A stretch of DNA of 61,343 bases from Acidovorax sp. sif1233 (GCF_019218755.1 NZ_JAHUWZ010000014.1:1-61343), one strand, 5' to 3'; shown: positions 43,970-52,606, counted from the stretch's first letter. Notes: a model not told the origin generated them from the sequence alone. Made by a program: numbers and translations.

Positions 43970-45376
43970 ATGGCTCAAGTGCAAGGCAAGATTGTTCAAT
44001 GTATCGGCGCTGTGGTGGACGTTGAGTTCCCGCGCGACCAGATGCCCAAGATTTACGACGCTCTGAAGCTCGACGGTTCGACCCTGACGCTGGAAGTGCA
44101 GCAGCAGCTGGGCGACGGCGTGGTGCGTACCATTGCGCTGGGTTCGTCCGACGGCCTGCGCCGCGGCATCATGGTGACCAACACCGGCAACTCCATCACC
44201 GTGCCCGTGGGCAAGGCGACGCTGGGCCGCATCATGGACGTGCTGGGCGCGCCCATCGACGAACGTGGTCCCGTGAGCCAGGAACTGACAGCCTCCATCC
44301 ACCGCAAGGCCCCTGCGTACGACGAACTGTCGCCTTCGCAAGAGCTGCTGGAAACCGGCATCAAGGTGATCGACCTGGTGTGTCCGTTCGCCAAGGGCGG
44401 CAAGGTGGGGCTGTTCGGTGGTGCCGGCGTGGGCAAGACCGTGAACATGATGGAGCTCATCAACAACATCGCCAAGGCCCACAGCGGTCTGTCGGTGTTC
44501 GCTGGTGTGGGCGAGCGTACCCGCGAAGGGAACGACTTCTACCATGAAATGGCCGATTCCGGCGTGGTGAACCTGGAGAAGCTCGAAGAGTCCAAGGTTG
44601 CCATGGTGTACGGCCAGATGAACGAGCCCCCAGGCAACCGTCTGCGCGTGGCGCTGACCGGCCTGACCATCGCCGAGTCCTTCCGTGACGAAGGCCGTGA
44701 CGTGCTGTTCTTCGTGGACAACATCTACCGCTACACGCTGGCCGGTACCGAAGTGTCCGCCCTGCTGGGCCGCATGCCTTCCGCCGTGGGCTACCAGCCT
44801 ACGCTGGCCGAGGAAATGGGCCGCCTGCAAGAACGTATTACGTCCACCAAGGTGGGTTCTATCACTTCCATCCAGGCCGTGTACGTGCCAGCCGATGACT
44901 TGACCGACCCATCGCCCGCCACGACGTTCGCCCACTTGGACTCGACCGTGGTGCTTTCGCGTGACATCGCCTCGCTGGGTATCTACCCTGCCGTGGACCC
45001 CCTGGACTCCACCAGCCGCCAGCTGGACCCGAACGTCGTGGGCGAAGACCACTACGCCACGGCCCGTGCGGTGCAAGGCACGCTGCAGCGCTACAAGGAA
45101 CTGCGCGACATCATCGCCATTCTGGGCATGGACGAACTGGCTCCTGAAGACAAGCTGGCCGTGGCCCGCGCGCGCAAGATCCAGCGTTTCCTGTCGCAGC
45201 CTTTCCACGTGGCCGAAGTGTTCACGGGCTCGCCAGGCAAGTACGTTCCTCTGTCGGAAACCATCCGTGGTTTCAAGATGATCGTGAACGGCGAATGCGA
45301 TCACCTGCCGGAACAGGCGTTCTACATGGTGGGCACCATCGACGAAGCCTTCGAAAAGGCCAAGAAGGTGGCCTGA
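43970..45376 (+). CDS. atpD: ATP synthase F1 subunit beta
   Basis: 468 residues. Walker A is GLFGGAGVGKTVNMMELI, and the catalytic Glu lies in GERTREGNDFYHEM. PAVDPLDSTSRQLDP is the family signature. The ATG at 43970 with GGAGCG upstream is chosen over an in-frame TTG at 43958. Confidence 0.98.
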   Translation: MAQVQGKIVQCIGAVVDVEFPRDQMPKIYDALKLDGSTLTLEVQQQLGDGVVRTIALGSSDGLRRGIMVTNTGNSITVPVGKATLGRIMDVLGAPIDERGPVSQELTASIHRKAPAYDELSPSQELLETGIKVIDLVCPFAKGGKVGLFGGAGVGKTVNMMELINNIAKAHSGLSVFAGVGERTREGNDFYHEMADSGVVNLEKLEESKVAMVYGQMNEPPGNRLRVALTGLTIAESFRDEGRDVLFFVDNIYRYTLAGTEVSALLGRMPSAVGYQPTLAEEMGRLQERITSTKVGSITSIQAVYVPADDLTDPSPATTFAHLDSTVVLSRDIASLGIYPAVDPLDSTSRQLDPNVVGEDHYATARAVQGTLQRYKELRDIIAILGMDELAPEDKLAVARARKIQRFLSQPFHVAEVFTGSPGKYVPLSETIRGFKMIVNGECDHLPEQAFYMVGTIDEAFEKAKKVA

Positions 45377-45448
45377 TTGCCCGGCGGCTGAGCAGCCTAC
45401 CGCCGCTCGGCCTTCAGCAATCAAGCAACCCACCTTTTCCTAGGAGCA

Positions 45449-45868
45449 ATGATGAACACCATCCACGTTGATGTGGTCAGTGCCGAAGAGTCCATCTTCT
45501 CCGGTGAAGCACGCTTTGTCGCGCTGCCTGGCGAAGCTGGCGAACTGGGCATCTTTCCCCGCCACACCCCGCTGATCACGCGCATCAAGCCGGGCTCGGT
45601 GCGCATCGAAATGGCCGACGGCAGCGAAGAATTCGTTTTCGTGGCCGGTGGCATTCTGGAAGTGCAGCCCAACTGTGTGACCGTGCTGTCCGACACCGCC
45701 ATCCGCGGCAAGGACCTGGACGACGAGAAGGCCAATGCTGCCAAGGCCTCTGCCGAGGAAGCACTGAAGAATGCCAAGAGCGAGATCGATCTGGCCAAGG
45801 CGCAGTCCGAACTGGCGGTGATGGCTGCGCAGATCGCGGCACTGCGCAAGTTCCGCCAGAAGAAGTAA
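45449..45868 (+). CDS. atpC: ATP synthase F1 subunit epsilon
   Basis: 139 residues (138 if the second ATG is used). An N-terminal beta-sandwich (HVDVVSAEESIFSGEARFVA, GELGIFPRHTPLI) is followed by two C-terminal helices ending LRKFRQKK, which can inhibit ATP hydrolysis. It closes the atp operon. Confidence 0.97.
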   Translation: MMNTIHVDVVSAEESIFSGEARFVALPGEAGELGIFPRHTPLITRIKPGSVRIEMADGSEEFVFVAGGILEVQPNCVTVLSDTAIRGKDLDDEKANAAKASAEEALKNAKSEIDLAKAQSELAVMAAQIAALRKFRQKK

Positions 45869-45900
45869 GCAATTCAGGCCCTCGCGGATCTGCCCAGAGA

Positions 45901-45925
45901 AAACCCGGCTTTGCCGGGTTTTTTT
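45901..45925 (+). terminator. Intrinsic terminator of the atp operon
   Basis: AAACCCGGC-TTT-GCCGGGTTT followed by seven T bases, 32 bases after atpC. Confidence 0.93.
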
Positions 45926-45999
45926 ATGCCGCAATGCAATGAAGGAGCCTCCACACCCCGCGCCATCCGGGCTGCAGCGCCTGGGCGGGCGCAGGTGTT

Positions 46000-46857
46000 T
46001 CATGGACTGCCGCAGCCGCAGCCGCGGACGCCGGGCGGAGCCGGTGCCTCCACCAGATGGATGTGCAGGCCTTCGCAGGCCACGCCAAGCTGATCATCCT
46101 CCGTGCCGGCCCCCAGCAGTTGGTGGTGGGCCAGAAAGGTGCGTGCCACGGCCAGCGAACGGACCCTGAAGGACAGCGATTCAATCCGCAGGTGCTCGCC
46201 CGGCACCAGTTCCAGCGAGACCTCCGGGGTGAGCGCGATGGAGTGGCCGCCGGGGGAAGAACCGCTCAGCGCCTGCCATTGGCGCCGATGGGTCGCCAGA
46301 TCCGGCGTGCCCATGCGGACCGCGTGCAGTCCGAGCAACCCCAGGGGGCCGCCACCGCTTGCCTCCAGCACCTGCCTGTGCCGCATTCGGCGTTCCACGG
46401 GTGTGGTGGCATCGTCCCAGGGGTAGATGGGGGCGCCCGGTGCCCATTCGCAGAAGAACACGCAACAGCTGGGGGCTGACAGATCCAGCAGGACAGAGTT
46501 GGTGAAGTTCGTGACCACTTCGCCTCGGTGGCCTGCAGATTGGAAGGGGCGGGCAGGTTTGCAGGCGATGCCCAGCGAGGTGGCGTGGGCCATGGCGCCG
46601 GGCAAGGGCCCGGAGGGCTCCAATGCGAAACCATGGACCAGCGGCGGCCGCGCGCAGGCCGGCAGGTCGCCATTGTCGGCTGCCGCCCAGAACTCCAGGT
46701 CCGTGTTGCCCACGTGCACCCAGCCATAGGTGGCGAAGCCGGTGCGCTGCAGAGGCCACGCCACGGGCAGGCCGAAGGTCCGGCTGAACAGTTCGAACAG
46801 AGGCTCTGCCGCAGGGAGCCGCAGCATGACGTGGTCGATGGATCGGAAGGGGGGCAT
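46000..46857 (-). CDS. VOC (glyoxalase-like) family protein
   Basis: 285 residues. The start SIDHVMLRLPAAEPLFELFS and the later GLHAVRMGTPDLATHRRQWQ each open a glyoxalase/bleomycin-resistance beta-alpha unit, and LEFWAAADNGDLP and HLRIESLSFRVRSLAVARTF fit paired VOC modules. Metal-dependent lyases, dioxygenases and binding proteins share this fold, so the reaction is open. The first ATG of the domain is taken as start. It converges on atpC. Confidence 0.75.
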   Translation of the reverse strand: MPPFRSIDHVMLRLPAAEPLFELFSRTFGLPVAWPLQRTGFATYGWVHVGNTDLEFWAAADNGDLPACARPPLVHGFALEPSGPLPGAMAHATSLGIACKPARPFQSAGHRGEVVTNFTNSVLLDLSAPSCCVFFCEWAPGAPIYPWDDATTPVERRMRHRQVLEASGGGPLGLLGLHAVRMGTPDLATHRRQWQALSGSSPGGHSIALTPEVSLELVPGEHLRIESLSFRVRSLAVARTFLAHHQLLGAGTEDDQLGVACEGLHIHLVEAPAPPGVRGCGCGSP

Positions 46858-46914
46858 GGCGGCGGTGTGGTGGGAACCATCAGCCCGGCCATTGTGACCG
46901 ACCGGCCCATGCGA

Positions 46915-46950
46915 AAAAGGCCGGGGCCCTTCGCGGGGCCCCAGCCTTTT
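46915..46950 (-). terminator. Terminator between the small exported protein and the VOC gene
   Basis: AAAAGGC + GGGGCCC pairs with GGGCCCC + GCCTTTT across one C-A mismatch, with A and T runs at both ends, so it works in either direction. It most likely ends the minus-strand transcript of the tandem genes at 47004-47680. Confidence 0.8.
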
Positions 46951-47003
46951 TGGCTTGCATCTGCACCTTCCGTCCCGCATGCGCCGCATGCGGGATCTGG
47001 GCA

Positions 47004-47300
47004 TTACATGGCGTTGCCGATTTCGCCCGCGGAGATCTGGCCGGTGCGCACGGCTTCAGCAGCCTGGGCACGCACGGCGGCACGGTCGGCCGTGGACTTG
47101 TAGGTCACCACGCGCGAACCTGCGGGCTCGATGGAGCGGGTCTGGGCCACGGTGGCGGCTTCGGCGGCCACTTCGGCGCGCGTGCGGTTCGTCTCGAACT
47201 TCGTGGCGAACTGCGAAGCATCGGCCTCGTCGGCCTGGGCACCGAAAGAAGCGAAAGCGGCCACGGCGGCGATGGAGAGGAAACGTGCGGTCTTGTTCAT
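47004..47300 (-). CDS. Small exported protein, tandem copy A
   Basis: 98 residues. A signal peptide (MNKTARFLSIAAVAAFASFGAQA) is followed by a short, charged helical part with DASQFATKFETNRTRAEVAA and a C-terminal AAVRAQAAEAVRTGQISAG. It is almost identical to the next gene upstream (47393-47680) except at the last few residues. It resembles the small periplasmic DUF4148-like proteins of Burkholderiales in size and layout, but I cannot confirm the family. A terminator follows it. Confidence 0.8.
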   Translation of the reverse strand: MNKTARFLSIAAVAAFASFGAQADEADASQFATKFETNRTRAEVAAEAATVAQTRSIEPAGSRVVTYKSTADRAAVRAQAAEAVRTGQISAGEIGNAM

Positions 47301-47392
47301 GGTGAAACTCCGGTGAAATTCAAAAAAATGAGGGCGATGTACTTGGAAATACGCAGCAGGAGGGGGCCTGGATTCAGCGAATCAAGCGCTGA

Positions 47393-47680
47393 TCAACCAC
47401 GCTCACCCGAAGGGATCTGGCCGGTGCGCACGGCATCGGCGGCCTGGGCACGCACGGCGGCGCGGTCGGCCGTGGATTGGTAGGTCACCACACGCGAACC
47501 GGCGGGCTCGATGGAGCGGGTCTGGGCCACGGTGGCGGCTTCGGCGGCCACTTCGGCGCGCGTGCGGTTCGTCTCGAACTTGGTGGCGAACTGCGAAGCA
47601 TCGGCTTCATCGGCCTGGGCACCGAAAGAAGCGAAAGCAGCCACAGCGGCGATGGAGAGGAAACGTGCGGTCGTGTTCAT
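47393..47680 (-). CDS. Small exported protein, tandem copy B
   Basis: 95 residues, starting MNTTARFLSIAAVAAFASFG with the same signal peptide and middle as copy A. Differences are few (Lys/Gln in VVTYQSTADRA, Ala/Asp near the end) until the last residues, which read IPSGERG instead of ISAGEIGNAM. The DNA repeat has an offset of 380 bases. An AAGGA site precedes the ATG at 47680. Upstream lies 441 bases without a gene, likely holding the promoter for both copies. Confidence 0.8.
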   Translation of the reverse strand: MNTTARFLSIAAVAAFASFGAQADEADASQFATKFETNRTRAEVAAEAATVAQTRSIEPAGSRVVTYQSTADRAAVRAQAADAVRTGQIPSGERG

Positions 47681-48121
47681 GATGAAAATCCTTGAAATTA
47701 AAAAGCGTCTCAGAAAAACCGGGACAAAGCGGAAAGTGACAACTGCTTCAAACCGGGTTCGGTGAGTCGCCTTGCGGGTTCGGCTCATCGATGGGATGAA
47801 CTGTACGTGGATGGGGCGCGAAGAAAAACCACCGGGTCGCAAACTAACTGTTCCAGTATTGGAAACAATGAAGAGGGAACTCTGCCGCAACCCGCCGGAT
47901 TTCGCGGCACCACGCGGCATCTGAAGCTGTTTTTAGAGGAAAACCCTGGTGCGAGTTTGGGACAGTGTGAATGGCTTGGGAAAGGCCGTCGCGGCGGCTG
48001 CCGCACCGCTGCGAAGGGTGGCGGCGCACCTGCGTCCCTCGCACGCGGTCGCGGCGCGCACGGTCCGCCCGCCCGTTTCCGGCGGCGCTCGGCGCGCCCC
48101 GGGCTGCAGCCGGGTGGACTC
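47681..48121 (-). other. Intergenic stretch of 441 bases with a near-palindrome
   Basis: No gene is evident. The AT-richer part near 47695-47880 probably holds the promoter of the tandem genes. At 47849-47867 there is an interrupted palindrome, TGTTCCA-GTAT-TGGAAACA, about 170 bases before the start of copy B, which could be a regulator site. I see nothing in 47950-48121. Confidence 0.4.
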
Positions 48122-48667
48122 CTAGCGCACCACGGGGGCGTCCGGCAATTCGTTGTCGCCGGGCGTGTCCGATGTCCGCGGGAAGTGCCTGCTCAGGCGG
48201 GACGACACGGCCTCGATGGCTTGCGCGAGGCCTTCTTCGTAGTGCCGCTGGCGGAAGTGGGTGGACATCTGTGCGATCACATCGCGCCATTCGCTGCCCG
48301 CCACGTGGCGGGCCAGGCCCCGGTCGGCCACGATCTCTATCGCATGCTCGGGCAGCAGCAGATAGATCAGCACGCCGTTGTTGTGCTCGGTGTCCCACAC
48401 GCGGTATTTGCTGAACAGCATGATGGCGCGTTCGCGCGCGCTGGCATGGCGGCGCAGGTAGCTCCAGGGCAGGCTGGCTTCGGCGACGATGCGGATCTGG
48501 CCCGTGTGCCGCCGCTCGCTGGCCGCAACCCGCGCGGCCAGCCGCTCCAGGGCTTCGCTGGAGAGCGCACGGCGGGCGCCGGGTTCGCCCCAGCGATGCT
48601 GCGCAAGGCGCCACAGGGCGGTGGCCAGGCCCGGAAAGGTCGAGGGTGCTGCAGTTTCAGGGCCCAT
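48122..48667 (-). CDS. TPM-domain protein
   Basis: 181 residues. The core TGQIRIVAEASLPWSYLRRH, then HNNGVLIYLLLPEHAIEIVADRGLA, is a TPM (TLP18.3/Psb32/MOLO-1) domain. There is no signal peptide. The ATG at 48667 starts one base after the stop of the longer TPM gene; this start is preferred because upstream frame is antisense-like Ala/Gly. It is the third gene of the lemA-TPM-TPM operon. Confidence 0.85.
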   Translation of the reverse strand: MGPETAAPSTFPGLATALWRLAQHRWGEPGARRALSSEALERLAARVAASERRHTGQIRIVAEASLPWSYLRRHASARERAIMLFSKYRVWDTEHNNGVLIYLLLPEHAIEIVADRGLARHVAGSEWRDVIAQMSTHFRQRHYEEGLAQAIEAVSSRLSRHFPRTSDTPGDNELPDAPVVR

Positions 48668-48668
48668 G

Positions 48669-49601
48669 TCACCAGTCTCCCGAGGCGCCGCCGCCACCAA
48701 AATCTCCACCCCCCCCGGAGCTGAAGCCCCCGCCGCCGCCGCTGGTGCCGCCTCCCCAGCCACCGCCGCCGCCATGGCCCCAGCCGCCGATCGGGCCGGC
48801 GTTTCGGCCCTGCCGGGCGCCGCCGCCCACGCCGCTGAAGAGCCAGGTGTAGAGCAGTGCGATGATCCCCGCGCCGCCGGCCACCAGCAGGCTGGACGTG
48901 AACACGAAGGCAAGAAAGCCCACGCCCCCGCCCATGAACAGGCCTCCCAGCCGGCCGCCGAAGATGCTGCGCGCCAGCGGACCGGCCACCATCACGCCGA
49001 AGAACAGGAAGATGGCCAGGTCGGTCCAGTCGAAGCCTCCGCGGCCGCTGTCCTGCGGCGTCGATGGGCCTGTGCCGGTATCCGTGGGCGCAGGCAGTGC
49101 CTCGCCGGCGATGCGCGCGCCAAGCTGGGCGATGGCGTCGCGCAGGCCGCCCGCATAGTCGTTCTGCTGGAATCTGGGCTTCATGGCGCCGTCGATGATG
49201 CGCGCCGCCGCGATGTCGGGGATGGCGCCCTCCAGGGCCTTGGCGACCTCGATGCGCATCTTGCGGTCGTTCTTGGCGACGATCACCAGAACGCCATCGC
49301 CCACCTCCCTGCGGCCGATCTTCCACGTGTTGCCCACGCGGTTGGCGAACGACGCGATGTCTTCGGGGGCGGTGGTGGGCACCATGAGCACCACGATCTG
49401 GGCACCCCGGGCCTGCTCCAGCGCGCGCAGCTGCGCTTCCAGCGCCGCCGTGTCGGCGGCGTCCAGCGTGCCGGTCTGGTCAATGACCGGGCCGGTGAGC
49501 GCAGGCACGGGCTGCAGGCCCCCGTCGGCCCGGCCCCAGGGCAAGGCGAATGCTATAAAAAATATAGCTATCAGCGCTTTTTGGATAAGCGCTAGAGGCA
49601 T
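48669..49601 (-). CDS. Membrane TPM-domain protein (YgcG type)
   Basis: 310 residues. A signal peptide (MPLALIQKALIAIFFIAFAL) is followed by a TPM domain (about 40-165: LTGPVIDQTGTLDAADTAAL, VGDGVLVIVAKNDRKMRIEV), a Pro/Thr/Gly linker, two membrane segments (about 200-260), and a C-terminal tail almost all Gly and Ser, as in YgcG. The first 17 codons are the minus strand of a dispersed repeat (49551-49600). No in-frame ATG lies upstream; a TTG ten codons earlier exists. It follows lemA by 36 bases. Confidence 0.88.
   Translation of the reverse strand: MPLALIQKALIAIFFIAFALPWGRADGGLQPVPALTGPVIDQTGTLDAADTAALEAQLRALEQARGAQIVVLMVPTTAPEDIASFANRVGNTWKIGRREVGDGVLVIVAKNDRKMRIEVAKALEGAIPDIAAARIIDGAMKPRFQQNDYAGGLRDAIAQLGARIAGEALPAPTDTGTGPSTPQDSGRGGFDWTDLAIFLFFGVMVAGPLARSIFGGRLGGLFMGGGVGFLAFVFTSSLLVAGGAGIIALLYTWLFSGVGGGARQGRNAGPIGGWGHGGGGGWGGGTSGGGGGFSSGGGGDFGGGGASGDW
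49551..49600 (+). repeat. Dispersed two-hairpin repeat, copy 6 (inside a coding region)
   Basis: Reads TGCTATAAAAAATATAGC, then AGCGCTTTTTGGATAAGCGCT, then AGAGGCA. It is the best-kept copy, with both inverted repeats perfect. On the minus strand it encodes the first 17 residues of the TPM-domain protein. Confidence 0.85.
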
Positions 49602-49637
49602 GTTTTTCTCGGTTATTCGATGGAAGGGCAAGTCCGC

Positions 49638-50243
49638 TCAGGGCTTGGGTTTGGAGGCGGAGAAATCCACGGTGGGGGGCGCGGAGATCTGGGCCTCGTT
49701 GGCCACCGTGAAGCTGGGCTTGGGCTGGTAGCTGAAGGCCATGGCCGTCAGGTTGGTGGGGAAGCTGCGCGCGAGTACGTTGTACTCCTGCACGGTCTGG
49801 ATGTAGCGGTTGCGTGCCACGGTGATGCGGTTCTCGGTGCCTTCCAGCGTGACGCGCAGGTCCCGGAAGCCCTGGTTGGCCTGCAGCGTGGGATACCGCT
49901 CGGAGACCGCCATCAACCGAGACAGCGCACCCGACAATTCGCCCTGCGCCTGCTGGAACTTGTTGAATGCCTCGGGGTTGTTCAGGGTTTCGGGCGTGAC
50001 CTGGATCGAGGTGGCCTTGGCGCGCGCCTCGACCACGCGGGTCAGGGTTTCCTGCTCGAAGTTCGCCTCGCCCTTGACGGTGGCGACGATGTTGGGCACC
50101 AGGTCGGCACGGCGCTGGTACTGGTTGAGGACCTCGCTCCATGCGGCCTTGGACTGCTCGTCCAGGCGCTGGAAGTCGTTGTAGCCGCAGCCGCTCAGAG
50201 CCAGCACGGCTGCCAGAAGTGCAAAGATGCGTTTCATCATCAT
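49638..50243 (-). CDS. lemA: LemA family lipoprotein
   Basis: 201 residues. MMMKRIFALLAAVLALSGC ends in a lipobox (C19). The helical LemA core follows, with YNDFQRLDEQSKAAWSEVLN, QYQRRADLVPNIVATVKGEA, and the C-terminal ARNRYIQTVQEYNVLARSFP. LemA genes are often paired with TPM genes, as here. The role is unknown; a link to envelope upkeep is inferred. Confidence 0.94.
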   Translation of the reverse strand: MMMKRIFALLAAVLALSGCGYNDFQRLDEQSKAAWSEVLNQYQRRADLVPNIVATVKGEANFEQETLTRVVEARAKATSIQVTPETLNNPEAFNKFQQAQGELSGALSRLMAVSERYPTLQANQGFRDLRVTLEGTENRITVARNRYIQTVQEYNVLARSFPTNLTAMAFSYQPKPSFTVANEAQISAPPTVDFSASKPKP

Positions 50244-50472
50244 GGTGGTGTTCGCCAGGTGGAGTCAGGACAAGGGACCGGGGTGCGAATGGGCCAGACA
50301 GTGGCCGCCCGGCAGATTCTGCAACAAGTGCGCGTGCCGCCACCGCTTTCCGGTGCCGGGCAGGCCGCACATGGTCACCACGCCCGCAAGGGGATGGCCG
50401 CACAATAGTGCCCTGCGCGTGGACGGGCCCCCGGCCGCCATGCCTTTCCTTCACCCCATCCTGCCGATCACC

Positions 50473-50922
50473 ATGCCCCGTCCCCGCTCCAGCGCCGCCA
50501 CCCTCGGAGGTTCCTCGGACGAAACCGAAGCCGCGTTCTACGAGGCCCTGCAGCGTGGCGATATCGAGCTGTTGATGTCCTGCTGGGCCGACGAGGACGA
50601 CATCGTCTGCGTGCACCCCGGCGGGCCGCGGCTGCTGGGCGCGGGGGCGATCCGGGCGGCATTCGAGGCCATGTTTTCGCATGGCACGGTGCGGGCCCGG
50701 CCCGTGCAGGTACACCGGGTGGTGGCCCTCACCAGCGCCGTGCACAGCGTCGCCGAACACGTGGAGGTGATGCTGCCCGACGGCCTGCACCAGGCCGTGG
50801 TGCTGGCCACCAACGTCTACCACAAGACCCCCGAAGGCTGGCGCATGGTGGCGCACCACGCCAGCCCCGGGGCCGCGCCGGACGTGCAGACGGCGGACGC
50901 GCAGCGGCCCGTGCTCCATTGA
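50473..50922 (+). CDS. SnoaL/NTF2-like protein
   Basis: 149 residues. EAAFYEALQRGDIELLMSCW, then the acidic DEDDIVCVHPGGPRLLGAGA and the closing VYHKTPEGWRMVAHHAS, give the cone-shaped NTF2-like fold seen in SnoaL and ketosteroid-isomerase relatives. The activity is not known. Another ATG 11 codons upstream (50440) is possible. It is divergent from lemA. Confidence 0.82.
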   Translation: MPRPRSSAATLGGSSDETEAAFYEALQRGDIELLMSCWADEDDIVCVHPGGPRLLGAGAIRAAFEAMFSHGTVRARPVQVHRVVALTSAVHSVAEHVEVMLPDGLHQAVVLATNVYHKTPEGWRMVAHHASPGAAPDVQTADAQRPVLH

Positions 50923-50970
50923 GCCGATGGCCTTCCCATGTTCGAGCCTTTTTGCCTTCTTGCCCCGGAA

Positions 50971-51003
50971 CTGTAAGCGCTAGCAGCTATGAAATATGTA
51001 GCA
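50971..51003 (-). repeat. Dispersed repeat, copy 7 (partial, spans a start codon)
   Basis: On the minus strand it reads TGCTACATATTTCATAGC, then TGCTAGCGCTTACAG. The second arm of hairpin 2 is missing. The ATG of the YheT-type gene (50989) and its first five codons lie within it. Confidence 0.65.
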
Positions 51004-52008
51004 CCCCGCTGGCTGCCCGGAGGCCAGCTCCAGACCATCTGGCCGGCCCTGTACTCGCGCCGGGTGTTCGGGCCCCGCCCCGAGTACCGCCGCGAGCGCT
51101 GGGAGACGCCGGATGGTGATTTCGTGGATGTGGACTTCCTGCAGGATGGCGTGGCGGCGGCCGGCGCGCCCCGGCCGTTGCTGGTGGTCTTCCATGGCCT
51201 GGAGGGTTCGTCGCGCAGCCACTACTGCGAAGCGTTCGCCGACCTGGCGCGCGAGCAGGGCTGGGCCTGCGCGCTGCCGCATTTCCGGGGGTGCAGTGGC
51301 GAGATCAACCGTGCGCCGCGCGCCTACCACTCGGGCGACCACGCCGAGATCGGCTGGATGCTGCAGCGCCTGCGTGCATCGCACAGGGGGCCGCTGATGG
51401 CGGTGGGTGTCTCCCTGGGGGGAAACGCGCTCCTGCGCTGGGCCGCCGAAGTGGGCGAGGACGCCGCGCGCAGCGCGGACGCGGTGGCCGCCGTGTGCTC
51501 GCCCATCGACCTGGCCGCAGGCGGGCACGCGATCGGGCGCGGCTTCAACCGGCAGGTCTACACGCGCATGTTCATGCGCACCCTGGTGCCCAAGGCGCTG
51601 CAGAAGCTGGCGCAGCACCCGGGGCTGTTCGACCGGCAGGCTATGATGGCGGCGCGTGACCTGTATGCGTTCGACAACGTGTTCACCGCACCGCTGCACG
51701 GCTTTCGCAACACCGAAGACTATTGGCTGCGCGCCTCCGCCAAGCCGCTGCTGCACCGCATCCGCCTTCCGGCTCTGGTCGTCAATGCGCGCAACGACCC
51801 GTTCGTTCCGGCCGCCAGCCTGCCGCTGCCGCAGGAGGTGGCCAACGGGTTCGTCACGCTCTGGCAGCCCCCGCACGGCGGCCATGTCGGCTTTGCCCAC
51901 GGGCGCTTGCCGGGGCATGTGCGCGCCATGCCCGACGCAGTCGGGGGATGGTTGGCAGAGCATGCGGGGGCCGTGGCGCGCGCGGGAGCACAATCGCCGC
52001 ATGGATGA
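50989..52008 (+). CDS. Alpha/beta-fold hydrolase, YheT family
   Basis: 339 residues. PRWLPGGQLQTIWPAL is the YheT start, VFHGLEGSSRSHYCEA the oxyanion region, GVSLGGNALLRW holds the nucleophile Ser, and PHGGHVGFAHG the catalytic His. YheT relatives are esterase-like; the substrate is unknown. The start codon lies in a dispersed repeat copy, with no good ribosome site. It overlaps the next gene by eight bases. Confidence 0.9.
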   Translation: MKYVAPRWLPGGQLQTIWPALYSRRVFGPRPEYRRERWETPDGDFVDVDFLQDGVAAAGAPRPLLVVFHGLEGSSRSHYCEAFADLAREQGWACALPHFRGCSGEINRAPRAYHSGDHAEIGWMLQRLRASHRGPLMAVGVSLGGNALLRWAAEVGEDAARSADAVAAVCSPIDLAAGGHAIGRGFNRQVYTRMFMRTLVPKALQKLAQHPGLFDRQAMMAARDLYAFDNVFTAPLHGFRNTEDYWLRASAKPLLHRIRLPALVVNARNDPFVPAASLPLPQEVANGFVTLWQPPHGGHVGFAHGRLPGHVRAMPDAVGGWLAEHAGAVARAGAQSPHG

Positions 52009-52573
52009 CATCGTCAAGCAGGCGCTGGCCAAGTGGCCCAATGTGCCCGACTGCTACGGATGGCTCGGCCTGGATGCGCGCGGCCACTGGTACCTGCGCG
52101 ACGACCAGGTCCAGGCCGCAGGCCCCTTTCCGCGCAGCAAGGGGTCCCTGCTGCAGCATGAAAAGCTGGTCGAATTCATCGCGCGCAATTACGAGCACGA
52201 CGCGCAGGGGCAATGGTTTTTCCAGAACGGGCCGCAGCGCGTGTATGTGGAACTGGAAGCCACGCCCCTCGTGTGGCGCATACAGCCGGATTTTTCCGTG
52301 CTTTCCCACACCGGCCGGGGGGCCGCGGTGCAGGACTGCCTGGTGGATGCGCAGGGGCGGGTCTACCTGGTGTCGGAGCTGGGCGTGGGGCTGGTGCACA
52401 CCCTGGACGTGCCCTTGGCCGCCGAGGCGGTGGAGGCGGGCCGCTGGGTACCGCTGGATGTGCGGGTAGAGGATTTGCCGGGGCGCTACGGCTTCGTCAT
52501 GAGCCCGCATGGTCGCTGGAGCGCTGGTGGAATGCAGGGGCGGGCGCCCAGGGCGGGCATGGCGCGCACCTGA
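52001..52573 (+). CDS. Conserved protein of unknown function
   Basis: 190 residues, soluble, starting MDDIVKQALAKWPNVPDCYG. It is rich in Trp and Tyr in the first half (WLGLDARGHWYLRD, NYEHDAQGQWFFQNGPQRVY), with beta-rich layout. I do not recognise a family. It overlaps the YheT-type gene by eight bases and is probably co-translated. A terminator follows. Confidence 0.8.
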   Translation: MDDIVKQALAKWPNVPDCYGWLGLDARGHWYLRDDQVQAAGPFPRSKGSLLQHEKLVEFIARNYEHDAQGQWFFQNGPQRVYVELEATPLVWRIQPDFSVLSHTGRGAAVQDCLVDAQGRVYLVSELGVGLVHTLDVPLAAEAVEAGRWVPLDVRVEDLPGRYGFVMSPHGRWSAGGMQGRAPRAGMART

Positions 52574-52606
52574 AGAAAAAAGAGAAGGAACCAGGGCGCA
52601 GAAAGT

